Positions 1 to 7,440 of a stretch of DNA of 64,000 bases are shown here, in pieces. This stretch comes from an uncultured Corynebacterium sp. (lineage in GTDB: Bacteria; Actinomycetota; Actinomycetes; Mycobacteriales; Mycobacteriaceae). Below the pieces are notes generated by a model. It was not told where the DNA came from and did not search any database. It saw nothing but the letters and a program-made list of their open reading frames with translations. Each line of letters starts with the position of its first letter. Position 1 is the stretch's first letter. Both the position numbers and the translations under genes were made by a program. Where the stretch lies: NCBI GenBank assembly GCA_946223355.1, contig CAMIPB010000013.1, positions 1 through 64,000 on the forward strand, given 5' to 3'.

Positions 1-1
1 T

Positions 2-55
2 CAGATCGACGTTCCGCTGCAGGAGCAGCTCATCGTCGAGCTTTACTCGAAGTAA
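2..55 (+). CDS. rpsD: 30S ribosomal protein S4, C-terminal end (partial)
   Basis: Only the last 17 codons and a TAA stop lie in the window; the gene begins upstream. The translated tail ends EQLIVELYSK, the typical end of bacterial S4, which is a 16S rRNA-binding primary assembly protein of the small subunit. Its position just before rpoA on the same strand is the usual actinobacterial order rpsM-rpsK-rpsD-rpoA-rplQ. The identification rests on the short C-terminal match plus synteny. Confidence 0.85.
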   Translation, partial: QIDVPLQEQLIVELYSK

Positions 56-98
56 GATGGTCTACCGTAAGGCGTGCTTTTCGCGCGGCTTGCGGTTA

Positions 99-126
99 CA
101 CACCTTACAAGGTGTGCATCTTTTCT
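99..126 (+). terminator. Weak hairpin between rpsD and rpoA
   Basis: CACACC (99-104) pairs with GGTGTG (111-116) around a 6-nt loop and is followed by CATCTTTTCT. It may be a weak terminator or attenuator after rpsD, since 132 bp separate the two genes. The short stem and broken T run make this uncertain. Confidence 0.35.
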
Positions 127-187
127 AATCCTTCGTCTTTATCCACCTATCGGCGTCAAATAGCGGTCGCCGCAAAGGAGAAGTTCC

Positions 188-1201
188 ATGCTCATTTCCC
201 AGCGTCCACAGCTGACCGAGGAAGTCATTGACAACGCTCGTTCAAAGTTCACCATTGAACCTCTTGAGCCTGGCTTTGGCTACACCTTGGGCAACTCCCT
301 CCGTCGTACCTTGTTGTCTTCCATTCCTGGCGCAGCAGTTACGTCCATCAAGATCGAGGGTGTTCTTCACGAGTTCACCACCGTTCCTGGTGTGAAGGAA
401 GATGTTTCAGAAATCATCTTGAACATCAAGGGTCTCGTACTTTCCTCTGACTCTGACGAGCCAGTCGTTATGTACTTGAGCAAGCAGGGAGCAGGCCAGG
501 TTACTGCAGGTGACATTCAGCCACCTGCAGGCGTGGAAATCCACAACCCTGACTTGCACATTGCTACCTTGAATGATTCTGCAACCCTCGAGATGGAGCT
601 CGTTGTAGAGCGTGGCCGTGGCTACGTTCCTGCAGCAGGTACCTCTGGTGACATCGGAAGCATTCCTGTTGACCAGATTTACTCCCCAGTGTTGAAGGTG
701 AGCTACAAGGTCGAAGCTACTCGTGTTGAGCAGCGTACCGACTTTGACAAGCTGATCATCGACGTGGAAACCAAGAACTCCATCTCTGCTCGTGATGCAT
801 TGGCGTCTGCTGGTGGCACGCTGGTTGAGCTCTTCGGTTTGGCTCGTGAACTCAACACTGCTGCTGAAGGCATCGAGATCGGTCCATCCCCACAGGAGAC
901 CGAGTACATCGCTGCTTACAACATGCCAATTGAGGATTTGAACTTCTCCGTGCGCTCCTATAACTGCCTGAAGCGCCAGGAGATCCACAACGTTGGTGAG
1001 CTCGCTGAGTGCACCGAGTCTGATTTGCTGGATATCCGTAACTTCGGTCAGAAGTCAATCAATGAGGTAAAGATCAAGCTGGCTAACCTGGGTCTGGCCC
1101 TTAAGGACACCCCAGCGGACTTCGATCCAACCCAGCTCGAAGGCTACGATGCAGCAACTGGTGACTTTGTCGACCCAAATGCTGCGGATGACACCGAGTA
1201 A
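188..1201 (+). CDS. rpoA: DNA-directed RNA polymerase subunit alpha
   Basis: Alpha subunit of RNA polymerase. The N-terminal domain (about residues 1-228) dimerises and nucleates core assembly; the C-terminal domain (about 245-320) contacts UP elements and activators. The protein is 337 aa, normal for the family, with the conserved EPLEPGFGYTLGNSLRRTLL segment near the N-terminus and the CTD segment beginning LNFSVRSYNCLKR, plus an acidic actinobacterial tail. ATG 188 is chosen because AAAGGAG lies about 7 bases upstream. It sits between rpsD and rplQ, as in other actinobacteria, and is probably co-transcribed with rplQ. Confidence 0.99.
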   Translation: MLISQRPQLTEEVIDNARSKFTIEPLEPGFGYTLGNSLRRTLLSSIPGAAVTSIKIEGVLHEFTTVPGVKEDVSEIILNIKGLVLSSDSDEPVVMYLSKQGAGQVTAGDIQPPAGVEIHNPDLHIATLNDSATLEMELVVERGRGYVPAAGTSGDIGSIPVDQIYSPVLKVSYKVEATRVEQRTDFDKLIIDVETKNSISARDALASAGGTLVELFGLARELNTAAEGIEIGPSPQETEYIAAYNMPIEDLNFSVRSYNCLKRQEIHNVGELAECTESDLLDIRNFGQKSINEVKIKLANLGLALKDTPADFDPTQLEGYDAATGDFVDPNAADDTE

Positions 1202-1272
1202 ACTACCCCGATCTGCAACGGCAGTTTTTCTGCCAACGCGCTCACTTTTAACCGCACACGAGGAGTACTAGA

Positions 1273-1878
1273 ATGCCTACCCCTAAGAAGGGTGCCCGTC
1301 TCGGCGGCTCCGCCACGCAGCAGGCTCACCTGCTGTCCAACATGGCTGCAAGCCTTTTCGAGCACGGCGCTATCAAGACCACGGACGCTAAGGCGAAGTT
1401 GCTTCGTCCTTACGTTGAAAAGCTCATCACCAAGGCTAAGTCCGGCACTGTTGCTGACCGCCGCGAGGTGGCAAAGAAGATCCCACACAAGGATGTTGTT
1501 GCTTACCTGTTCAACGAGCTGGCTCCAAAATTTGAGAACCGTGAGGGTGGCTACACCCGCACCATCAAGCTAGAGAACCGCTCCGGCGACAACGCTCCAA
1601 TGTCTCAGATCTCCCTCGTTCTCGAGGAGACCGTTTCTTCTGAAGCTTCCCGCGCAACTCGCGCAGCTGCTTCCAAGAAGGCTCAAGAGGCTGAAAAGCC
1701 TGCTGAGTCCGAAGAGGTAACCGAGGCTCCAGCTGAGGAAACCACCGAGGCTAAGGCTTCCGACGCAGAGGCTACCGAGGCTCCTGCAGAGGACGCTGCT
1801 GCTGAAGAAGCAGCTGCCGAGGAAGCACCAGCTGAGGCTGAGGCTGAAGCTGAGGCTGAGGAGAAGGACGAGAAGTAA
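1273..1878 (+). CDS. rplQ: 50S ribosomal protein L17 with acidic C-terminal tail
   Basis: L17 of the large ribosomal subunit. The first ~120 residues are the normal L17 fold (begins MPTPKKGARLGGSATQQ). Residues ~123-201 form a low-complexity Ala/Glu-rich tail that more than half again lengthens the protein compared with E. coli L17 (127 aa). Such acidic tails are common on corynebacterial and mycobacterial L17; their role is not known to me. A GAGGAG-like site precedes ATG 1273. The gene lies 71 bp after rpoA and ends in a strong terminator, closing the alpha-operon. Confidence 0.98.
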   Translation: MPTPKKGARLGGSATQQAHLLSNMAASLFEHGAIKTTDAKAKLLRPYVEKLITKAKSGTVADRREVAKKIPHKDVVAYLFNELAPKFENREGGYTRTIKLENRSGDNAPMSQISLVLEETVSSEASRATRAAASKKAQEAEKPAESEEVTEAPAEETTEAKASDAEATEAPAEDAAAEEAAAEEAPAEAEAEAEAEEKDEK

Positions 1879-1897
1879 TTTTCTCCTTCTTTCGTTA

Positions 1898-1937
1898 GAC
1901 CGCCCCGCATGACCCTTGTTATGCGGGGCGGTTTTCT
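1898..1937 (+). terminator. Rho-independent terminator after rplQ
   Basis: A perfect 12-bp stem pairs ACCGCCCCGCAT (1899-1910) with ATGCGGGGCGGT (1921-1932) around a 10-nt loop and is followed by TTTTCTATTT. It ends the rpsD-rpoA-rplQ transcript. Confidence 0.93.
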
Positions 1938-2000
1938 ATTTCTAGGCAACGGATCTCTCGCGGCGCACCACGACAAGGAGGCTGGCCCGCGAGCGTCAAT

Positions 2001-2054
2001 CTTCCGTAAGTTTCGGGGCCAACTATGAATGTTAACGCCCATTTCTTACGGAAG
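2001..2054. repeat. Perfect 10-bp inverted repeat upstream of truA
   Basis: CTTCCGTAAG (2001-2010) and CTTACGGAAG (2045-2054) are perfect inverted copies 34 bp apart in the 260-bp gap between the rplQ terminator and truA. There is no T tract, so this looks like an operator pair or a long-range RNA stem and not a terminator. No regulator is assigned. Confidence 0.6.
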
Positions 2055-2220
2055 TTTGCCGGGAAATAGCGGCAGGGTCAACAATGCACCTGCGCATAAT
2101 GAGCAACCCAAGTAGTTGTGCTAACATCCTTTGGCCGTTTTACACGCAACTGCGCTCACAGTCCTGCTAATGAGCTCACCGTTATGAACTGGTAGGGTCT
2201 TGACGCTAAAGTCGCACAGT

Positions 2221-3099
2221 ATGGATATACCGTGCCCTGATAATCAGAATCTGGTCCGACTGCGCTTTGACCTAGCGTATGACGGTACGGATTTCCATGG
2301 TTGGGCGCGGCAGAAACCAGTGGGTGGTAGAACGCTGCGTACTGTGCAAGCAGTCTTGGAAGACAACTTGTCCATGATATTTCGTAAGCCCATTGAGCTT
2401 ACGGTTGCAGGGCGCACAGACGCTGGCGTGCACGCGGCAGGCCAGGTTGCGCACGCGGACGTTCCGCGAGACAGCCTGGATCAGCGCTCTATTGAAGGCG
2501 ATCCTGCGCGTCTCGTGCGTCGATTGGCCCGCTTGCTTCCTGAAGATATCCGGGTGTCTGCCTGTAGTTTCGCACCGGATGGGTTCGATGCGCGTTTTTC
2601 AGCTTTACGACGCCACTACATCTATCGGGTCTCGACTGATCCGGCAGGGCCGCTTCCTACGCGCTTGCGCGATACCGCGGCTTGGATGAAGCAGGTAGAT
2701 ATAAACGCCATGCAGGAAGCTGCTAATTCGTTGGTTGGTTTGCATGATTTCGCGGCATTTTGCAAAGCCAAACCGAATGCCACGACCATCCGTGACCTCG
2801 AGTCTTTTAATTGGACTGACGTGTCCACTCCAACTGAGCCGCAGGTGTTTGAAGCTCACGTGATTGCTGATGCCTTCTGCTGGTCCATGGTCCGTTCACT
2901 GGTCGGATGCTGCCTGGCTGTAGGGGAAGGGCGCCGCGACGTAAACTTTGTCGAGGCAATGCTCCAGGAGAGTACTCGTAGCTCATCGATTCCCGTGGCA
3001 CCCGCCTGTGGTTTGTCGTTGATCCAAGTCGAGTACCCGGCTGATGAGGAGCTGGCTAGTCGCGCGGAAACCACCCGTGATAGGCGTACTTTGAGCTGA
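2221..3099 (+). CDS. truA: tRNA pseudouridine(38-40) synthase TruA
   Basis: Converts uridines 38-40 of the tRNA anticodon arm to pseudouridine. The family signature AGRTDAGVHA carries the catalytic Asp (D67 from ATG 2221). LRFDLAYDGTDFHGWARQ at the N-terminus and the C-terminal segment WSMVRSLVGCCLAVGEGRR are typical. Length 292 aa. A TTG at 2200 would add seven residues; ATG 2221 is preferred because the added residues look non-conserved, though neither start has a good ribosome-binding site. A TAGGGT at 2193-2198 may be the -10 box. It follows the rpoA-rplQ unit, as in many actinobacteria. Confidence 0.95.
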   Translation: MDIPCPDNQNLVRLRFDLAYDGTDFHGWARQKPVGGRTLRTVQAVLEDNLSMIFRKPIELTVAGRTDAGVHAAGQVAHADVPRDSLDQRSIEGDPARLVRRLARLLPEDIRVSACSFAPDGFDARFSALRRHYIYRVSTDPAGPLPTRLRDTAAWMKQVDINAMQEAANSLVGLHDFAAFCKAKPNATTIRDLESFNWTDVSTPTEPQVFEAHVIADAFCWSMVRSLVGCCLAVGEGRRDVNFVEAMLQESTRSSSIPVAPACGLSLIQVEYPADEELASRAETTRDRRTLS

Positions 3100-3185
3100 T
3101 TTCCGCTTCGGGTGGCGGGGAGGTTATAGACGGCTTATGCTGTGTGCAACGCATCATTGTTTGGTTTAACTCGGGGGAGTTCAAC

Positions 3186-4334
3186 ATGGCGCATACGCTA
3201 TTGCCAACCACAAAAGCGCAAGTATCCGGACACAAATTTTTAAAACGTCGTGTTGAGCACGGACTCATCATGGGCGATATTCGTATGCTTCATGATCCGG
3301 TGGCATCTCGCGGTAGGGCATTAGTCTTCGGTCTTGTTGCGGTAGTGCTGCTGGCGTTAGGGTCCGGAGTTCTTGCGTGGATGCGCCCCAACCCGGATCC
3401 GGGCAATGCAGCTATAGTCAGAGCTCAAGATGGGCAATTGTTGGTGCTTGTCGACGACACCTACCACCCTGCCGCCAACCTAGTTTCCGCTCGGCTAATC
3501 GCGGGTGAGCCGGCTAACCCTGTCTCGATTGGTAAAGAGAATCTGGCCAATGCCACTATGGGTTCGCCACTTGGTATCCCCGGCGCGCCCTTGGCGGCAC
3601 CCGCCGAAAGCGACGGTGAAGTACCAAATTGGGCTGCGTGCGTGGAGCCGCGTCCACAACAGGAGGCAGGACGCAGTCGGTTTATCACCACTGTGGATGA
3701 GGTAGGGCAGTCGTTGCCACAGGCCATTGTTCTTTCAAATGCACATCCACGCGCTTTTCCTGCGAATACTTTGGCGCTGGTTCGTTCTGCAGGACGCCTC
3801 TGGGTATTTACTCCGCAAGGACGTATTGCAGTTCCGGAGGAGATGGGTGCTCGGTTAACTCGGGAAAATGTGCCCGTGTGGCGGGTGCCAGCAGAGGTAG
3901 TTCATGCGGTGAAAGAACTGCCGCAGACACACCTCGCGGACGTAAATAGGCAACTCGCCGCCGCCAGTTGGCTGGAGCATTTTGCGGAACAGCCACCGGT
4001 TTTTGACGGCCAGGAGCCAGGCGAGTGGTTGTGTGTGAATGCACAGGGGCAGCCGGTGGTTCATGACCGAATTCGAGGTTTGGTGGAGGTGTCTTCGTCG
4101 GACGGAGCGGCGGCTTCCTATTACTCCAGTGAAAATTCACGCACGATAGCTGTAGACGCAGGTGGTTCTTTGGCTGTGGTTTCTGCTTCTGGGCATCGCC
4201 ATCCTGTGGCAAATCATGAGGTGCTGAGCGTTTTGGGATTTGATGCAGCACAGCAGGCGCCGTGGCCGATTTTGTCGTTGCTTCCGCAAGGGGTGGAGTT
4301 GAGCGAGAAGGAGGCTTTGAAGCCCCTGCTGTAG
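3186..4334 (+). CDS. eccB: Type VII secretion core protein EccB (ESX-4 type)
   Basis: EccB is a membrane component of the ESX/type VII secretion machine, with a short cytoplasmic N-terminus, one transmembrane helix and a large periplasmic domain. The family N-terminus PTTKAQVSGHKFLKRRVEHGL is present (residues ~7-27), followed by a helix at ~44-65 and a ~315-residue extracytoplasmic part with two Cys (WAACVEP and EWLCVN). The start is ATG 3186 because GGGGGAG lies 6-12 bases upstream; a longer reading from 3144 adds 14 unconserved residues. At 382 aa it is shorter than most mycobacterial EccB. Neighbours mycP, eccD, eccC and the esx genes complete the locus. A TATGCT at 3136-3141 may be the -10 box. 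Confidence 0.93.
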   Translation: MAHTLLPTTKAQVSGHKFLKRRVEHGLIMGDIRMLHDPVASRGRALVFGLVAVVLLALGSGVLAWMRPNPDPGNAAIVRAQDGQLLVLVDDTYHPAANLVSARLIAGEPANPVSIGKENLANATMGSPLGIPGAPLAAPAESDGEVPNWAACVEPRPQQEAGRSRFITTVDEVGQSLPQAIVLSNAHPRAFPANTLALVRSAGRLWVFTPQGRIAVPEEMGARLTRENVPVWRVPAEVVHAVKELPQTHLADVNRQLAAASWLEHFAEQPPVFDGQEPGEWLCVNAQGQPVVHDRIRGLVEVSSSDGAAASYYSSENSRTIAVDAGGSLAVVSASGHRHPVANHEVLSVLGFDAAQQAPWPILSLLPQGVELSEKEALKPLL

Positions 4335-4354
4335 GACAGTTAGAATAAGCCGAA

Positions 4355-4777
4355 ATGGCCACGATGAGAGAGTCCGTGAACCGCCGGGTTGAGCAGATCG
4401 AGCAGTTCCATCAGCGGAACAAACAGAAACGCTTTGGCTTCCTTGTGCGCCCGCTTACTTTGCTTCTTGGTTGGACGGTGCTCATTATCGGTCTCGTGAC
4501 CATCCCTCTGCCTGGTCAGGGGTGGCTTACCACGTTTGTTGGTGTGGGCATTTTGTCTTTGGAGCTTAATTGGGCACATCGCGTCTTGGCGTGGGGCGTT
4601 ATGCAATATGACAAGTTCTTTGACTGGTTTGCTCGCCAATCAACAGGGGTGAGGGCCGCACTTATTGCAGCCCTGATCCTGGTGATCTGGGTTGTCTTTG
4701 CGGTGGGAATCTACTCGTCGTGGCGTGCGGGATTCTTTAACGTCGAGCTTTTCGACGGCGTGTTGCCATTTCGCTAG
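4355..4777 (+). CDS. PGPGW/TIGR02611-type small membrane protein
   Basis: A 140-aa protein of the actinobacterial TIGR02611 type. It has membrane segments at about residues 26-45, 50-65 and 98-120, and the characteristic LPGQGWLTTFVGVGILSLEL motif between the first two. The function of the family is unknown. It lies directly after eccB and its 3' end overlaps mycP by 41 bp, so it sits inside the ESX locus. ATG 4355 has no ribosome-binding site, but TAGAAT (4341-4346) ends 8 bases before it, suggesting a leaderless mRNA. Whether it takes part in secretion cannot be told from the sequence. Confidence 0.85.
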   Translation: MATMRESVNRRVEQIEQFHQRNKQKRFGFLVRPLTLLLGWTVLIIGLVTIPLPGQGWLTTFVGVGILSLELNWAHRVLAWGVMQYDKFFDWFARQSTGVRAALIAALILVIWVVFAVGIYSSWRAGFFNVELFDGVLPFR

Positions 4778-5945
4778 TGGCGAGACTTATAACACCACAA
4801 CCCGCAAGAATGCTCAGTGCTATTTGAGCTCGCTGAATCGTAAAGTCTTCCTCCGCTTCATTCACGGGGGAGATGTGTAGCTGATGTTTTGCGGGTGTGG
4901 TGTCTGGCGTTGCGGACTGCAGGAGATGGAGCGGGTCGATATAGCCAGTTATTGGCTGAGCGGAGGAATAGAGGAGTTCACGGATTTCCGGTGCGGTTAG
5001 TGCAGGATTGCGCTCCTTGAGCAATGCGATTAGTCCTGTGATGCGGGGAGCTGCGAAACTGGTCCCCTCGAAATCAACTCGTTTTCCTTGTTCGTTTAAG
5101 GTTCCATCTGCCCAGCGAGACTTGTGGGTGGATAGTGCCACCGGCACGAGGCCGTCGGCGGCAAGTGGTGGACGGGGGTGTGGGATGGAGTAATCTGCGA
5201 TGGCGTGAGGGCTGGCCAGTGCACTTGTTGCAATGACAGTGGGCGAATGTGCAGGAAAAACCACCCATCCTGGCTGGCAGTGAGAGCCCTGGTTTCCTGC
5301 AGCTGCGACCACTGGAATATTTGCAGCTTCAGCTCGATTCAGTGCGCGTTCTAGTGCACGGGTATCTACTTTGGAGGCAATCGTTGGTGGAACACACGAC
5401 ACCACGGAGATATTGATGACGTCTACCTGCGCGTCCACCGCAGTGGAAATCGCCTCAGTCAAACTTGCCAAACTACCCGAGGCACGTACACGAGCCTTAA
5501 CCTCTTCATCGCCATGGGGCGCAGGCTTATCGTAGTGGGCGCTAGTTTGACGGATGGAGTAGATGGTCGCATCTGGAGCTAGCCCGATTTCGTGGCCGGC
5601 GATAAGCCCGGCGACAATTGTTCCGTGGGCATCACAATCTTTTAAGGGTTGCTCAGCATCGGGAGATACTAAGTCTTTGAGCCCGTGCAGGTTCTGAAGT
5701 TGTTCATGTTGGGAGACTCCCGTGTCAACAACCGCTACTGATACTCCCTTGCCGGTGGCGAGGGAACGTAGTTGATGAAGGAAATGTTCTTGGTGTGCGT
5801 CCGGCCGTGGATGCACACGTGGAGAATCAGACAACTTCGCACATGGACGATCTGGTTCGCGAGCCCAGGTGGGCGAAGAAAAAATACAGGTAAGGAATAG
5901 GACAATTGAAGTAATTCCGGTAGCGCAGACTTTTGCTCGTGTCAT
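4737..5945 (-). CDS. mycP: Type VII secretion-associated subtilisin-like protease (mycosin)
   Basis: Membrane-anchored serine protease of ESX systems. It has a signal peptide (residues 1-28, cleavage after SPTWA), the catalytic triad D74 (AVVDTG), H107 (DAHGTIVAG) and S296 (EGTSFAAP), the oxyanion Asn in AAAGNQG (~218), and a C-terminal transmembrane helix with an RRRKARR stop-transfer end. Length 402 aa. All catalytic residues are intact, so it should be active. ATG 5945 is immediately adjacent to the eccD stop, indicating translational coupling in an eccD-mycP operon transcribed opposite to eccB and eccC. The 3' end overlaps the PGPGW gene by 41 bp. Confidence 0.95.
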   Translation of the reverse strand: MTRAKVCATGITSIVLFLTCIFSSPTWAREPDRPCAKLSDSPRVHPRPDAHQEHFLHQLRSLATGKGVSVAVVDTGVSQHEQLQNLHGLKDLVSPDAEQPLKDCDAHGTIVAGLIAGHEIGLAPDATIYSIRQTSAHYDKPAPHGDEEVKARVRASGSLASLTEAISTAVDAQVDVINISVVSCVPPTIASKVDTRALERALNRAEAANIPVVAAAGNQGSHCQPGWVVFPAHSPTVIATSALASPHAIADYSIPHPRPPLAADGLVPVALSTHKSRWADGTLNEQGKRVDFEGTSFAAPRITGLIALLKERNPALTAPEIRELLYSSAQPITGYIDPLHLLQSATPDTTPAKHQLHISPVNEAEEDFTIQRAQIALSILAGCGVISLATSEMATRRRKARR

Positions 5946-7271
5946 TTAGCCAAGACCTCGAATAAAAGTAAATAAGCCAAGGACGTGGAACGCTAGTGGC
6001 AAGCACGAACACAGCGCTATCATTTCGATGCGTTCAATCCACACCCTCGTTGTGGGTTCCAGCACTGGTACGAATTGAGCCCAGGTGGCTACAGTCGCTG
6101 TTAAAAGCGCGAACGTCCCTGCGATTGTAAGAACATACACCCCAGCAGAGTTCGAGTAAGTCGCTAGGGCGAGGGCACCAACCGCAGCCAATACGATGGC
6201 ATAGAGATACCAGGCTTGCAGCAGACGATAGTGCCGGGTGGCGTGAATTGCTATCGCGATACCGAAGATAATAATCAGCGCGATCCCAACGGGACCGATG
6301 GATTCTGCATGGGCACCTAAATTGAGAAGCGACAGTGAGCAGCAGATTGAGATAGCAAGCAAAACGCCGTCGTGAAGCTTATGTGCGGTGCTTGCGTGTG
6401 CTTCAACTTGATCATCTAAGTGGTCCGCGACAGATAAATCCTCCCCCGCAGAAGGCAGTTGCGGCACGTTGAGGCCCGCTACACGAGTAACGACGCTTGG
6501 GGCCAGATGGAGGAGTGCAATCGCGGCCAAGAGCAAGGCGGCACCCGTGCGGAGATGAAACGCAGGTTCGGAGCCAGGAAGCAGAGCGCATAATGCGGCT
6601 ACTGCGGCAAATATCCCTCCAGTACAGTGCACAGCTAAAGCTCGGGTGCCCGCGAACCCACAGTAGCTAGCAACAAGAGTGACTACGATGAGCGCTCCTA
6701 GACTGCACAGCAACACAAGGCCGGGGCGGCTGAGGTTAAAGTCAGTGCCCATGACGAACAACGACGTGGCAGCAACTGCACAGAGTGTTCCAAAAGGGTA
6801 CAAAGCATTAAGGTGCGGGAAACGTAGACCTAGCAGACAAGTCGCAATGGTTGCGACCAACAAAGCAAGCGGCAGAGCAACGAGTTGTGCTGCAACCGCA
6901 GTCAACGCAGAAAGTCCACAAATGGTGGCGGTGGCAACGAGTCCGCGCGCAGGAGAAGATGTGGCAGAGTCTGCCAATGCCTCAGCCGCGTCACGGATGA
7001 TGGGTGGCGCTGGGGCTTCCTCGGCGGTAAGGATGACCACGGAGCCGTCGGAAAGCCCGGTTGTAGAAATAGGGGCCGCAAGATCAAGCGCACGCCCGGC
7101 AGCGGTGGTTGCACGCCATGGTTGTGTGGGTGGTGGTACTCCAATGAGTTCAGTGATTTCTGGCAGAACTTCCAGCAATGCAGAGGAAGCAGGCACTGAA
7201 ATATCTACCTGCTTGCTGTAATCAAAAACGTGCAACCGCAGGCATAAGCGGATGGCAAAAGCTACAGTCAT
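5946..7271 (-). CDS. eccD: Type VII secretion membrane channel protein EccD
   Basis: EccD is the polytopic core of the ESX membrane complex. Residues ~1-85 form the ubiquitin-like cytosolic domain (begins MTVAFAIRLCLRLHVFDYSKQ), followed by about eleven hydrophobic segments over residues ~120-440. Length 441 aa from ATG 7271. That start is preferred to the longer reading at 7334 because GGGGGAT lies 7-13 bases upstream. The next gene, mycP, starts one base after its stop. It diverges from eccC across a ~170-bp promoter region, the same arrangement as mycobacterial ESX-4 (eccD4-mycP4 opposite eccC4). Confidence 0.94.
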   Translation of the reverse strand: MTVAFAIRLCLRLHVFDYSKQVDISVPASSALLEVLPEITELIGVPPPTQPWRATTAAGRALDLAAPISTTGLSDGSVVILTAEEAPAPPIIRDAAEALADSATSSPARGLVATATICGLSALTAVAAQLVALPLALLVATIATCLLGLRFPHLNALYPFGTLCAVAATSLFVMGTDFNLSRPGLVLLCSLGALIVVTLVASYCGFAGTRALAVHCTGGIFAAVAALCALLPGSEPAFHLRTGAALLLAAIALLHLAPSVVTRVAGLNVPQLPSAGEDLSVADHLDDQVEAHASTAHKLHDGVLLAISICCSLSLLNLGAHAESIGPVGIALIIIFGIAIAIHATRHYRLLQAWYLYAIVLAAVGALALATYSNSAGVYVLTIAGTFALLTATVATWAQFVPVLEPTTRVWIERIEMIALCSCLPLAFHVLGLFTFIRGLG

Positions 7272-7440
7272 AGCGGATATCCCCCGAGTGAAATTGAAAA
7301 AATTTTGGGCAACCCCTTGCCCAATGCCACCCATTGTGTCCTATGATGTGTGCTGTGTCCACCGGTAGCAGGGGTGCGAAGGAGGACGCAGGTCGCGGGG
7401 TGCGGCCTTTAATCGGGAAGAAAAATTATTGGGGGATTCC

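Noticed and set aside
407..988. Long minus-strand frame inside rpoA, and similar long frames opposite eccD, groEL1, glmS and guaA
   Set aside because: They are antisense shadows of well-conserved genes, with no ribosome-binding sites or recognisable domains.
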